Positions 25,545 through 33,888 of a stretch of DNA of 35,181 nt are shown here, piece by piece. Within the stretch, counting starts at the first letter, position 1; every line of letters begins with the position of its first letter. The notes beneath the pieces were generated by a model. It saw nothing but the letters and a program-made list of their open reading frames with translations, was not told where the DNA came from and did not search any database. A program made the translations under genes and the position numbers. Source of the DNA: Candidatus Cloacimonadota bacterium (GTDB lineage: Bacteria > Cloacimonadota > Cloacimonadia > Cloacimonadales > Cloacimonadaceae); the NCBI GenBank assembly GCA_028681035.1, contig JAQUJJ010000021.1, positions 1-35,181 of the forward strand, read 5' to 3'.

Positions 25545-26123
25545 TTAAGCTATAAGTAAGAAAAGTATCATGTTCATTATGCCGATAATTAGGTTCAGCG
25601 CCATAAAGGCAATCAGCATAGGTTTGTAAACATATCTGCGGAAATAACCGTAGAAGAAATCGATGCTAAACTGAAAATCATAATCATCAATCCGATGCTC
25701 CACTCTAAGCTGCTCTATCATCCTTGGGACGGTCTTACGCAGCAGGTTGCCCGCCAAAGTGGTGAATGCATCCACAATCTTGTTGCGAATGCTTTCCTTC
25801 AACTTGCCAGGAAGAAAACGCCACTCCTGAACAAACTCTGTCTTTTCCCACAGGAAGTCATGAATCTGCTTAAGCCACTTGTTCAAGTAACCATTATGCG
25901 TTTCAGGGTTAGCAGCTTGCTCAAGATAACCATGAAGAACATCCCGTGCCTTGCTGAATAGCCATTCCCTTTTTCTTACTAAAAAACCGGGAGTAAAAGG
26001 AATACGTTTACCAAAAAAATAACGTGCTTTGCAATTGAATAAAAACCACTTGAATAAATATACCAAGGACAGCCCTAAAGCTATATTCCACAGTATAAAG
26101 AGTAAAGATTTAAGTAAGAGCAT
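25545..26123 (-). CDS. DUF445-like membrane protein
   Basis: A 192-aa protein with an N-terminal membrane helix (about 5-28) and a C-terminal hydrophobic segment (about 168-191). The segment KRIPFTPGFLVRKREWLFSKA resembles the FTPGLIPKRR signature of the DUF445/YheB family, and the helical middle part fits, but the protein is about half the usual length. Its function is unknown. The ATG overlaps the last base of the TPM gene stop (TAATG), with GGAGG 6 bases upstream. It lies between a TPM protein and a K+ channel. Confidence 0.6.
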   Translation of the reverse strand: MLLLKSLLFILWNIALGLSLVYLFKWFLFNCKARYFFGKRIPFTPGFLVRKREWLFSKARDVLHGYLEQAANPETHNGYLNKWLKQIHDFLWEKTEFVQEWRFLPGKLKESIRNKIVDAFTTLAGNLLRKTVPRMIEQLRVEHRIDDYDFQFSIDFFYGYFRRYVYKPMLIAFMALNLIIGIMNMILFLLIA

Positions 26124-26902
26124 TAAAAACCTCCTCCTGCTCCACCGCCGCCAGAGCGTCCACCGCCCCCGCCGCCGAAACCGCCAAAACCACCAAAGCC
26201 GCCGCTACTGCCGCCGCCCCAGCTTCCACCGGAACTTCCGCCACCACGTCCAGATAATATGAACATCCAGATTAGCACTTCCAGAATTCTGCCTTTGGTT
26301 ACAATCATAAGAATAACAAAGAGAATGATTAGCCCAATAACCCCAACACCAGATACTTGGCTGCGGCTGGCAGAACGCCCTGAATACTCAGAAACACCGC
26401 TTAGGGTTACGCCCTTCTCTTCGGCAAACTTGGAAAACAGCATCAGGCTACCTTGAATAAACGCCTGATCCCAATCCTCGCTGCCTTTAGCCAGGAAACT
26501 TTTCATCGTTTGATACACTTCGGAAGAATAGGCATCAGTTATGTACCCCTCGGCACCATAGCCAACCTCTATACGCAGCTTGCGTTCTGCCAAGGCTAAC
26601 ATGATTAACACACCTTCGTCCCGCTTGCTGCCAATAGCCCAGGCTTTGTAAACCTGAACGCCGTAATCTACTTCATCAGCTCCACCGATATCAGGGAAAG
26701 TGGCAATAAAGAGGTCGCAACCTGTCTTTTCCCGCAGCTCGATAGCCCAGTCGTTAATCTTGTTTCTGGTTGGTTCGCTAAGCAATCCGGCAAAATCGTT
26801 AACAAAGCCTACAGGTTTTGGTATCTCTGCTTTTGCAAGTGAAATACATAGCAAAAAAGCAATTAAGATAAGGGAGAACCTTAAGTGTGTTTTGGAGTTC
26901 AA
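26123..26902 (-). CDS. TPM domain protein with glycine-rich tail (YgcG family)
   Basis: A 259-aa exported, membrane-anchored protein. The signal peptide is about 1-25 (ending AKA). The TPM domain covers about 30-165 (GFVNDFAGLLSEPTRNKIN, then DEGVLIMLALAERKLRIEVGYG). One or two membrane segments follow (about 186-218), and the last 40 residues are almost only Gly and Ser with a few Phe, ending GGGF. TPM proteins are linked to membrane-protein turnover and, in chloroplasts, photosystem repair; the role here is unknown. The start is TTG with GGAGG 4 bases upstream; no other start codon precedes the signal peptide. Confidence 0.88.
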   Translation of the reverse strand: MNSKTHLRFSLILIAFLLCISLAKAEIPKPVGFVNDFAGLLSEPTRNKINDWAIELREKTGCDLFIATFPDIGGADEVDYGVQVYKAWAIGSKRDEGVLIMLALAERKLRIEVGYGAEGYITDAYSSEVYQTMKSFLAKGSEDWDQAFIQGSLMLFSKFAEEKGVTLSGVSEYSGRSASRSQVSGVGVIGLIILFVILMIVTKGRILEVLIWMFILSGRGGGSSGGSWGGGSSGGFGGFGGFGGGGGGRSGGGGAGGGF

Positions 26903-26932
26903 GGCGCCTCCCCTATCTTCATATCTATCTGT

Positions 26933-26938
26933 ATTATA
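26933..26938 (-). promoter_or_regulatory. Candidate -10 element for the TPM-channel operon
   Basis: A perfect TATAAT on the minus strand lies 30 bases upstream of the TPM start codon, in a 108-bp gap after ribBA. No good -35 is found at the usual distance, so the call is weak. Confidence 0.3.
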
Positions 26939-27010
26939 GCGGCACTTTGGACTTCAAGACCCGTGAATAAAATTGCCGGTTGTATAGGCTTGTTTTGTGG
27001 GAGCTTAGTT

Positions 27011-28231
27011 TTAAACCTCATGAAGGATATGCCCCATTTTGCTTTTCTTAGTTTGTAGGTAATATCGGTTTTCGTCTCCGGCTGCTATCTCGATTGGCAC
27101 ACGCTCCACAATCTCCAGACCATAGCCGGTTAAACCCACTATCTTCTTGGGGTTATTGGTAAGCAGCCGTATCTTCTTTAATCCTAGGTCTTTTAAAATC
27201 TGTGCGCCAATGCCATAATCTCGCAAGTCTTCCGGAAAGCCCAAATCCAGATTTGCCTGAACCGTATCGGCACCGTTATCCTGTAAGTGATAGGCTTTAA
27301 TCTTATTCAATAAACCAATCCCCCTGCCTTCTTGGCGCATATAGAGAATAACGCCTCTCCCCTCTTCGGAAATCATCTCGAAGGCACGGGCAAGCTGCTC
27401 GCCACAATCGCAGCGTATGCTATGAAGAGCATCACCTGTTAAACACTCTGAATGCACCCTAACAAGAACACTCTCGTCTTTCTTTATCTCGCCCATAACG
27501 AGAGCGAGATGATATTCATCAGAAATGTCGCTTACATAGGTTAAAATATCGAACATGCCATATTTGGTTGGTAGCATGGCTTTGGACACAGGATGAACCA
27601 TCCGCTCCTTCTTGCGCCGCCAATGGATAAGCTCTTCTATGGTAATAATCATCAAGTTATGCTTTTTGGCAAAGGGAATCAGGTCGTCCAGCCTTGCCAT
27701 TTCGCCATCTTCGCGGATAACCTCACAGATGGCTCCCACAGGATGTAAGCCCGCCATTTTAGCCAAGTCCACCGCTGCTTCCGTATGCCCTGCACGCCTA
27801 AGCACTCCCCCTCTCTCGGCAAGAAGAGGAAATACGTGTCCGGGGCGCATAAACATGGCTGCTGTGCTATTGGGGTCTGCCAGAGCACGGATGCTTTTTG
27901 CCCGCTCAGAAGCCGAAATACCGGTTGTAGTTCCCTGTATTGCATCTACCGATATAGTAAATTTGGTGCCATGCCGTTCGTTATTTCTTTCTGTCATTAG
28001 GGGTATATCAAGTCTCTTAGCTGCATCAGTTTCCATTGGCACACACAGCAAGCCCTTGCCGTGGCTAATCATAAAATTAACATGAGCGGAAGTAATCAGG
28101 TCGGCAGCCATTAGCAGGTCACCTTCATTCTCGCGGTTTTCATCGTCCACCACGATAATCATTTCTCCGGCTTTAATGGCTTCAATAGCATCTTCTATCT
28201 TGCTGAATATGGTCTCAGTATTATCTTTCAA
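27011..28231 (-). CDS. ribBA: Bifunctional DHBP synthase / GTP cyclohydrolase II
   Basis: Makes both riboflavin precursors. The N-terminal domain (about 1-205) is 3,4-dihydroxy-2-butanone-4-phosphate synthase, with [12 protein letters not shown] (29-39 region) and HTEAAVDLA. The C-terminal domain is GTP cyclohydrolase II with zinc Cys in VHSECLTGD and RCDCGEQL and the RQEGRGIGL motif. It is 406 aa from TTG 28231, which overlaps the rluD 3' end and has AGGAG 9 bases upstream. The open frame extends 39 codons into rluD, but that part has no homology. No FMN riboswitch is seen in front; transcription probably comes from upstream genes. Confidence 0.95.
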   Translation of the reverse strand: MKDNTETIFSKIEDAIEAIKAGEMIIVVDDENRENEGDLLMAADLITSAHVNFMISHGKGLLCVPMETDAAKRLDIPLMTERNNERHGTKFTISVDAIQGTTTGISASERAKSIRALADPNSTAAMFMRPGHVFPLLAERGGVLRRAGHTEAAVDLAKMAGLHPVGAICEVIREDGEMARLDDLIPFAKKHNLMIITIEELIHWRRKKERMVHPVSKAMLPTKYGMFDILTYVSDISDEYHLALVMGEIKKDESVLVRVHSECLTGDALHSIRCDCGEQLARAFEMISEEGRGVILYMRQEGRGIGLLNKIKAYHLQDNGADTVQANLDLGFPEDLRDYGIGAQILKDLGLKKIRLLTNNPKKIVGLTGYGLEIVERVPIEIAAGDENRYYLQTKKSKMGHILHEV

Positions 28232-29258
28232 TGTCCGGTTCTCCTTCAAGAATCGTTTTAATATCTCGTGTTTCAGTGTCAATAGCAAAATAATCATCCA
28301 GCCATTTGAGAGTGTAAACCAAGTCATCGGGTAGTGCAGCACAAACACTTATCGGTTGCCCGCTGAAAGGATGGTTAAACTCCAGTTTCCAAGCATGTAA
28401 AGCCTGCCTCAAGAGATGAGTTGTTAGCAATTCTGTGGCTTTTCTTTTCATGTTCTGAGGCAGAATTGAATGTACATAGCGTCTGGTGTTGTACAACAAA
28501 TCTCCCAAAATGGGATAGTGTATATTAGCAAAATGCACACGAATCTGGTGCATTCTTCCCGTTTCCAGATTCACCTTTAATAATGCAAAATAATGCCAAA
28601 CCTTAAGAGTTTCATAGTTAGTTACTGCATATCGTCCATCATCGGCTACACACATCATACGGGGATTATGGCTGCTGCGTTTAATGTAGGTTTCAATCGT
28701 TCCGGCTTCAGGCTCGGGTGCTCCTGATGTTATCGCTAAATATGTCTTCTTTACTTCACGTTTGGCAAACATATCGGATAGCTTTGCTTGCGCTGCATCG
28801 TTCTTGGCAATGATAATTAAGCCCGAGGTTCCCCTGTCCAAGCGATGCACAATACCAGGACGGTTGCATTCTCTGCCTGCGGATAGGTTGTTTCCAAAGC
28901 GGTGCATGATAGCGTTTACCAATGTCCCGTCCGGGTTGCCAAATCCTGGATGCACAATCATACCGTGCGCCTTGTTGATAATCGCCAAATCGTCATCTTC
29001 ATAAACTACATCAAGTGGGATATCCTGAGCATATACTTCCATAGGTTCGGGATCGGGCAAGTTAAGCCAAATCTCATCGCCTGTCTTAAGCGGGTAGCTC
29101 TTTTTCACGGGTATGCTGTTTACCAGTATCCTGTCTTCTTCTATCAGCCTTTCAATGAAACTGCGAGAATATAGCTCTTGGATATTTAGCTCCTTAAGAT
29201 ATTTATCCAGCCTCTGTGTTTCTGGAGTTTCACAGATTATCTTAATCCTGTTTTTCAT
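28221..29258 (-). CDS. rluD: RluA/RluD-family 23S rRNA pseudouridine synthase
   Basis: Isomerises uridines to pseudouridine in large-subunit rRNA. An S4 RNA-binding domain (about 14-75: [10 protein letters not shown], then [21 protein letters not shown]) precedes the catalytic domain. The catalytic Asp is Asp141 in [13 protein letters not shown]. Later motifs are [10 protein letters not shown] and HPILGDLLY (here YPILGDLLY). 345 aa is normal. It could be another RluA-group member rather than RluD itself; length and S4 domain favour RluD. The start overlaps the PAS gene end by 17 bases and the end overlaps ribBA by 11. Confidence 0.88.
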   Translation of the reverse strand: MKNRIKIICETPETQRLDKYLKELNIQELYSRSFIERLIEEDRILVNSIPVKKSYPLKTGDEIWLNLPDPEPMEVYAQDIPLDVVYEDDDLAIINKAHGMIVHPGFGNPDGTLVNAIMHRFGNNLSAGRECNRPGIVHRLDRGTSGLIIIAKNDAAQAKLSDMFAKREVKKTYLAITSGAPEPEAGTIETYIKRSSHNPRMMCVADDGRYAVTNYETLKVWHYFALLKVNLETGRMHQIRVHFANIHYPILGDLLYNTRRYVHSILPQNMKRKATELLTTHLLRQALHAWKLEFNHPFSGQPISVCAALPDDLVYTLKWLDDYFAIDTETRDIKTILEGEPDIER

Positions 29259-29985
29259 TATCCAAGAATTCTAGAACATACACTGCGCCGGTTGACAAGC
29301 CTTTACGGTTACGAACTATGGAACCATTGATACGTACTTTACTTAAGTAAACCAGGTCTTCCACAGTTACGTCATATATGTTGTTCCCATAGCGTAAGGC
29401 ATCGATTATCACCGCAATCAACCTGACATGATAATCGTTTTTCAATATCAATTCATTCAAATTCACCATCTCGGAAATCATGGAAAGATGCTTTCGCAAG
29501 TTTTCGTTGCAGTACACAACATCCCCATTAGCTCCGGTTATCAGAATAGACTGAGGTAGCAAGTTTATCAACAACTGCAAGCGCTGGTGGTGTTCGAATA
29601 TCTTCTCTGCCTTCGCTTTATCAAAGCGTATAATAATCCCCAGCATTTTATCGAGGGAATATACTAAATCCTGAAAGTCTTGGTCTTGGTCGTAGGTAGA
29701 GCTATCGATATCAATCTGATAATTACCATTGGAGATACTATCAACCAATGAACCTATTTCTTTGATAGCACGGCGCAACCTGAAAGGTATGTAATTATAG
29801 AGAATCACGATATACACAAATATCAGAAATACGAATACTATCACTATGGAGTGGATATCAGTGGCAAGGCTATAGAGGTTTTTTGCCCGGCTGACTGCCA
29901 CTAAAAGAATAGCAGTTTGCAGCATTATCAATCCAAAAAGGGTTGCAATCATTATATGGTATCTGGATTTAATTGAGTGTTTCAT
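29242..29985 (-). CDS. Membrane PAS-domain sensor protein without a kinase domain
   Basis: A 247-aa inner-membrane protein with two hydrophobic segments (about 11-32 and 45-65) and a very short loop between them. A HAMP-like linker follows (YIPFRLRRAIKEIGSLVDSISNGNYQID), then a coiled helix and a PAS-like domain (ILITGANGDVVYCNENLRKHL, with a later strand [11 protein letters not shown]). There is no histidine kinase, GGDEF or methyl-accepting domain. It lies 3 bases after trkA in the K+ uptake operon, so it may sense membrane or redox state for the transporter; that is inference from context. Confidence 0.65.
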   Translation of the reverse strand: MKHSIKSRYHIMIATLFGLIMLQTAILLVAVSRAKNLYSLATDIHSIVIVFVFLIFVYIVILYNYIPFRLRRAIKEIGSLVDSISNGNYQIDIDSSTYDQDQDFQDLVYSLDKMLGIIIRFDKAKAEKIFEHHQRLQLLINLLPQSILITGANGDVVYCNENLRKHLSMISEMVNLNELILKNDYHVRLIAVIIDALRYGNNIYDVTVEDLVYLSKVRINGSIVRNRKGLSTGAVYVLEFLDNEKQD

Positions 29986-29988
29986 AAA

Positions 29989-30693
29989 CTAGTCCTTGTT
30001 TACAGCCGTCTCATAAATCAGTTTATCGATATTACCTTTGGGACCAAGCAGGATTAGCACATCACCTTCATTAATGAGGTCATTTGCCCCGGGCATATCA
30101 TTAAGTCTTTTCTCTATCACATTGCGTCCATCATCCGTTACGGACAGATAATTATATTTAATTGCTATCACATTCACACCGCGTTGAGTTGGCAATGCCA
30201 AATCCTGAAGAGGACGCCCCACGAATTCTCGAGGTGCCACCATTTCCACAACGATATGACCGCTGGAGAGATTTACGTATTCCAATATATTCCTTGAAAT
30301 CAATGTCTTAGCAAGTTGATCGCCGACCATTTCCTCTGGCAAAAGCGTATGTTGAACGCCAATCAAGCTAAGAATCCTTCCATGTAGCTGCGATTCCACC
30401 TTGGCATAGATAATACCAACCCCAATCTTCTTCAATATCGCTGAAGTTAGGATACATTCCTGAATATTGCTGCCAATACCCACTATTACTGCGTCGGCTT
30501 CGTTTAGGTTCTGAGAGCGTAATGAAGATTCATCGGTGCTGTCCATGCAAATAGCAGAAGCTACGACACTGCTTATCTCATCGACCAACTCTTGTTTTTT
30601 GTCTATGGCTATCACTTCCATCCCGTTTTCTGCCAGAATCTTGGCAACGGTCATGCCAAAGCGACCAAGACCAATAACTGCATATCTAGCCAT
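29989..30693 (-). CDS. trkA: TrkA/KtrA potassium uptake regulatory subunit
   Basis: A cytosolic ring protein that gates the K+ channel-like partner encoded upstream in the operon. It has a single RCK module: the Rossmann nucleotide-binding motif GLGRFG (residues 8-13) and the acidic end of strand 2 (IAID), then a TrkA-C domain from about 145 (VAPREFVGRPLQDL to DVLILLGP). At 234 aa it is the half-size KtrA type, not the duplicated E. coli TrkA. The start ATG has GGAG 9 bases upstream; the trkH stop is 13 bases before it. Confidence 0.93.
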   Translation of the reverse strand: MARYAVIGLGRFGMTVAKILAENGMEVIAIDKKQELVDEISSVVASAICMDSTDESSLRSQNLNEADAVIVGIGSNIQECILTSAILKKIGVGIIYAKVESQLHGRILSLIGVQHTLLPEEMVGDQLAKTLISRNILEYVNLSSGHIVVEMVAPREFVGRPLQDLALPTQRGVNVIAIKYNYLSVTDDGRNVIEKRLNDMPGANDLINEGDVLILLGPKGNIDKLIYETAVNKD

Positions 30694-30706
30694 ACTCTTT
30701 CTCTCC

Positions 30707-32398
30707 TTAGCCGATAGCTATACTTTCTTCGGCAAAGCTAATATTTGGTTGCCTTTTCCTCATGGATAGGGCATAAATCATGGTTAGGGGACCAATGCGT
30801 CCGATGTACATTAAAAGTGTTATCAACATCTTCCCTACGTGGCTTAAATCGCCGGTTATTCCCATTGAAAGACCAACTGTTCCAAAAGCTGAAATCGATT
30901 CGAAGATTATCTCTTCAAAAGAGAAGGGTTCTACCAACATAAGTAAAAACACAATAACAAAGATAATACCGGCTGCAATAGTTAGCAAGGTTGTTGCTTC
31001 TCTTGCATTTGATATTGCTATCTTTCGGTTAAAAACACTTAAGTCCCGCCGTCCCCGCAGCATGGAAACCACGGATAGCATCAGGACGGCAAAGGTTGTG
31101 GTTTTCACACCACCACCGGTTGAACCAGGAGAAGCTCCAATGAACATAAAAACTAAAGTTACCAGCACTGATGCAGAACTTAGTTTGCCAATATCTATCG
31201 TATTGAATCCAGCAGTTCTAGTGGTTACCGATTGGAACCAGGAACTTAACAACCTTCTGGATATCGTGAATCCTTGCATTGTGCCGTGGTATTCGGCAAT
31301 AAAAAGTGCAACAAATCCCAGCAGGATTAAAGCGCCACTTGTGGCAAGTACTATCTTGGAGTGCAGGGTGAGCTTTCTTACCTTATCACTTGAAAAGACT
31401 TTGCGAGACAAATCAATTATCACGGTGAATCCCAAGCCACCCAGAATTATCAAAAACGTGATTGTCAGATTTACAACTGGGCTATCCACAAAGCTCATCA
31501 TATTGTCGCTCCATAGGGAGAAACCCGCATTGCAGAAAGCTGAAATAGAATGAAAGATTGCATTGTATAGGGCTTGTGAGGTAGGCAATACCTTAGAAAA
31601 GCTGAAGAATAAAAACACAGCACCCATGAACTCTATGAAAACTGTCACCAATACAATAATCCGCAATAGCTTTAGCACACTTACTGCCTGATTTTCCCCT
31701 ACAACTCTTTGCATTACGTTTTCCAGCTTAAGAGTTAGCCTTTGCCCCAACATTAGAGCAAAAGCTGTGGATATTGTCATAATCCCCAATCCGCCAATCT
31801 GGATAAGCACCAAGATTACTATTTGACCAAATAGTGTAAAATAAGAACCCGTGTCAACCACCACCAGTCCGGTAACACAAGTAGCAGAGGTGGCAGTAAA
31901 CAAAGCATCCAAAAAATGAGTTACTTGCCCTTTTACCGATGCTGCGGGGAGCATTAGCATTACTGTGCCAACCATAATTACTCCCGCAAAGCTTAGCATT
32001 AGCGACACGGGCGGGTTGTCGGTTAAAAGTTTGTGGAATCTCCCCTCAAATGCTTTGAATATGAGGTATTGGAGGATATAATAAGTTTGGCGGATAAGGA
32101 GGAAAAAGATAACAAACTTGGCTTGGTAAGCTAACAAAATAGCACCCATAAGCAGTATCGCAAGATCGAATAGCATCATGTTGCGTTTTTGCTTTGCATC
32201 ACTGGAGAATGCACGATTAAGGATAGTAAGAGAAAGCAATAAGATATTAGCTAAGGCGGTTATCAGTTCCACACTGTGATAGTTTAGATAAAACCCAATG
32301 ATAGGCTCTAGGAATAATACTAAAAAACTCCACGCTGCAAGTAGATATGCAAAAAACTCTACATGGCGTAGTAGCACGGAGGGTTGCGAATCTGGCAT
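30707..32398 (-). CDS. trkH: TrkH/KtrB-family potassium uptake transmembrane subunit
   Basis: A 563-aa K+ translocating membrane protein of the superfamily of K+ transporters. The four filter-like repeats are visible in order: ATCVTGL (about 172-178), SAFCNAGFS, TRTAGFNT and SAFGTVGLS. An N-terminal extension of about 130 residues with several membrane segments precedes the first repeat, as in the longer family members. It works with trkA encoded just downstream. ATG 32398 was chosen over a TTG two codons upstream. The ribosome site is weak (AGG) and the adk stop is 9 bases away. Confidence 0.93.
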   Translation of the reverse strand: MPDSQPSVLLRHVEFFAYLLAAWSFLVLFLEPIIGFYLNYHSVELITALANILLLSLTILNRAFSSDAKQKRNMMLFDLAILLMGAILLAYQAKFVIFFLLIRQTYYILQYLIFKAFEGRFHKLLTDNPPVSLMLSFAGVIMVGTVMLMLPAASVKGQVTHFLDALFTATSATCVTGLVVVDTGSYFTLFGQIVILVLIQIGGLGIMTISTAFALMLGQRLTLKLENVMQRVVGENQAVSVLKLLRIIVLVTVFIEFMGAVFLFFSFSKVLPTSQALYNAIFHSISAFCNAGFSLWSDNMMSFVDSPVVNLTITFLIILGGLGFTVIIDLSRKVFSSDKVRKLTLHSKIVLATSGALILLGFVALFIAEYHGTMQGFTISRRLLSSWFQSVTTRTAGFNTIDIGKLSSASVLVTLVFMFIGASPGSTGGGVKTTTFAVLMLSVVSMLRGRRDLSVFNRKIAISNAREATTLLTIAAGIIFVIVFLLMLVEPFSFEEIIFESISAFGTVGLSMGITGDLSHVGKMLITLLMYIGRIGPLTMIYALSMRKRQPNISFAEESIAIG

Positions 32399-32407
32399 AT
32401 GCAAAAC

Positions 32408-33040
32408 CTATAGTTTGGCTAAATCAAGCATGATTTCTTGGCTAATAACTTCGATGCTACCTGAAGCTGAGATAGTTTTTAGAACTCCTGCCTCGGCAAA
32501 GAACTCCTTTAGGGCAAAGGTTTGGGCATAGAATTCCCTTACTCTCTGTTTGATAGCTTCACCGGTATCATCAGCCCTTTGTTTCAGCTTTCCTCCACAG
32601 AGATCGCAAGTGCCACCTTGTCTAGGTTTTCGGCTGATAAGATTGAAGTTCTCTCCACAATCGCTACAAATACGCCGCGCCTCTATTCTATTGATGGCGT
32701 CTTCTTCGCTTAAATTAAGATAATAAACTCTTTTCACTTGGTAGTTTGCCATAAGGAACTTAGCTTGAGCAGGCGTGCGGGGAAATCCATCGAATATAAT
32801 GCCGGGGCAAGTAGAGCAAAGAGAGCTGTTTACAAGGTCAAACACCAGCTCGTCGCTTACCAGATCACCTCTGGAGATAATGGACTTCACTTCGCTGCCA
32901 AGCTTGCTTCCACTGGCAATTTGCTCACGGAAAAGATCGCCAATGTTTACATGCTGAAATTCGGTCTTTTCTGCCAAGAGCTTAGCTTGAGTTCCTTTAC
33001 CGCTGCCTTGAATTCCCAGAAATACTATCGCATCTGTCAT
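32408..33040 (-). CDS. adk: Adenylate kinase
   Basis: Interconverts ATP + AMP and 2 ADP. The P-loop GIQGSGKGT is at 9-17, the AMP-binding FDGFPRTPAQA in the middle, and a zinc-binding LID carries four cysteines (Cys125, 128, 145, 148 in CSDC and CDLC). 210 aa is typical of the long form. The start ATG follows GAGG by 6 bases. It is the first gene of a minus-strand run with trkH, trkA, PAS sensor, rluD and ribBA. Confidence 0.95.
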   Translation of the reverse strand: MTDAIVFLGIQGSGKGTQAKLLAEKTEFQHVNIGDLFREQIASGSKLGSEVKSIISRGDLVSDELVFDLVNSSLCSTCPGIIFDGFPRTPAQAKFLMANYQVKRVYYLNLSEEDAINRIEARRICSDCGENFNLISRKPRQGGTCDLCGGKLKQRADDTGEAIKQRVREFYAQTFALKEFFAEAGVLKTISASGSIEVISQEIMLDLAKL

Positions 33041-33060
33041 AATTTACCTCAGTATGTGCA

Positions 33061-33088
33061 GTAATAAGGGCTTGCATAGTTCTGTCAA
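33061..33088 (-). promoter_or_regulatory. Candidate promoter for the adk operon
   Basis: On the minus strand a perfect TTGACA (33088-33083) is followed after 16 bases by TATTAC (33066-33061), 20 bases upstream of the adk start codon. The spacing matches the candidate before panD. Confidence 0.45.
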
Positions 33089-33150
33089 GCCAATTTTCTC
33101 ACTCATGGCTCGACACCCGATTCCACCTTGCTTTTTTGCCGTATTCCGCC

Positions 33151-33208
33151 CATAACTATCCGTTAACTATCCCATATCGCGATACGGGATAGTTAACGGA
33201 TAGTTATG
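33151..33208. repeat. Near-perfect 58-bp palindrome in a divergent promoter region
   Basis: Arms 33151-33173 and 33186-33208 are perfect 23-base reverse complements (CATAACTATCCG...). The 12 bases between them are themselves the palindrome TATCGCGATA with one unpaired base on each side. Each arm also contains the direct repeat AACTATCC. It lies between adk (minus) and the response regulator (plus), so it is not between gene ends where a terminator would be expected. Confidence 0.85.
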
Positions 33209-33299
33209 AAGAATATAAGGCATGCCTAGAAGAAGGGAGATTATTCCTTTCATCTTCTGCATGAAAAGTAGGAGGATGTGAGTGATTTAACGATTTATC

Positions 33300-33329
33300 T
33301 TGACAATTAATTAGCCTCTAAAAGATACT
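33300..33329 (+). promoter_or_regulatory. Candidate promoter for the response regulator-sensor genes
   Basis: TTGACA (33300-33305) is followed after 18 bases by GATACT (33324-33329). Transcription from here would give a leader of about 80 bases before the TTG start at 33416. Confidence 0.4.
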
Positions 33330-33415
33330 ATTTGCAGGTACGTTTTGTTGTTTTGTTAGTTGTTAATCAGGGTGAAAGAATGATGTATCCTACTCTATTT
33401 ATTCAGGAGGATTGC

Positions 33416-33862
33416 TTGAGTATAAGAACTATTCTTTTAGTTGAAGACAGTGTATCTGATATAGAACTTACCAAGAGAGCGTTAACTAAAAGCCATATAG
33501 ATGCACATGTTGATGTTGCCGAGGATGGAGTGGAAGCATTGGATTATCTTTTTTGTATGGGATCACATTCTGCTCGAAATTCTTTTTTAATGCCTGATTT
33601 GATCCTGATGGATTTAAACATCCCCAAAATTGATGGAAACGAAGTCTTAAAACGCATTCGCTCCAATAAAAAAACCAAATTAATACCAGTTGTGGTTTTA
33701 ACCTCATCCAATGAAGAATCTGATTTAAGCAAAGCCTACAATAATGGGGCTAATAGTTACATTCGTAAACCTGTGGACTTTAACACCTTCACAGATGTTG
33801 TTGCTCATCTGGGTAAATACTGGCTTGGAATAAACGAAGCTCCTCCCCGCCCCCTGCTTTAA
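33416..33862 (+). CDS. Single-domain response regulator
   Basis: A 148-aa receiver-only protein. The acidic pair Glu10-Asp11 in LLVEDS, phosphoacceptor Asp66 in LILMDLNIP, Thr96 in VVLTSS and Lys118 in YIRKPVDF make a complete REC active site. The type resembles Rcp1-like regulators that often pair with sensor kinases carrying PAS or phytochrome domains. No output domain follows. The start is TTG 33416, with AGGAGG at 33405-33410; the open frame begins upstream, but residues before the TTG do not belong to the fold. The next gene, 26 bases on, is a sensor protein. Confidence 0.9.
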   Translation: MSIRTILLVEDSVSDIELTKRALTKSHIDAHVDVAEDGVEALDYLFCMGSHSARNSFLMPDLILMDLNIPKIDGNEVLKRIRSNKKTKLIPVVVLTSSNEESDLSKAYNNGANSYIRKPVDFNTFTDVVAHLGKYWLGINEAPPRPLL

Positions 33863-33888
33863 TGAAATAGCTTGAATGGATAGAATAT

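Noticed and set aside
28232..28348. N-terminal extension of RibBA
   Set aside because: It lies wholly inside rluD and has no homology; TTG 28231 has a ribosome site and gives the standard length.
30780..31553. 257-codon plus-strand frame
   Set aside because: It is fully antisense to trkH, has no family features or ribosome site, and trkH is clearly the real gene.
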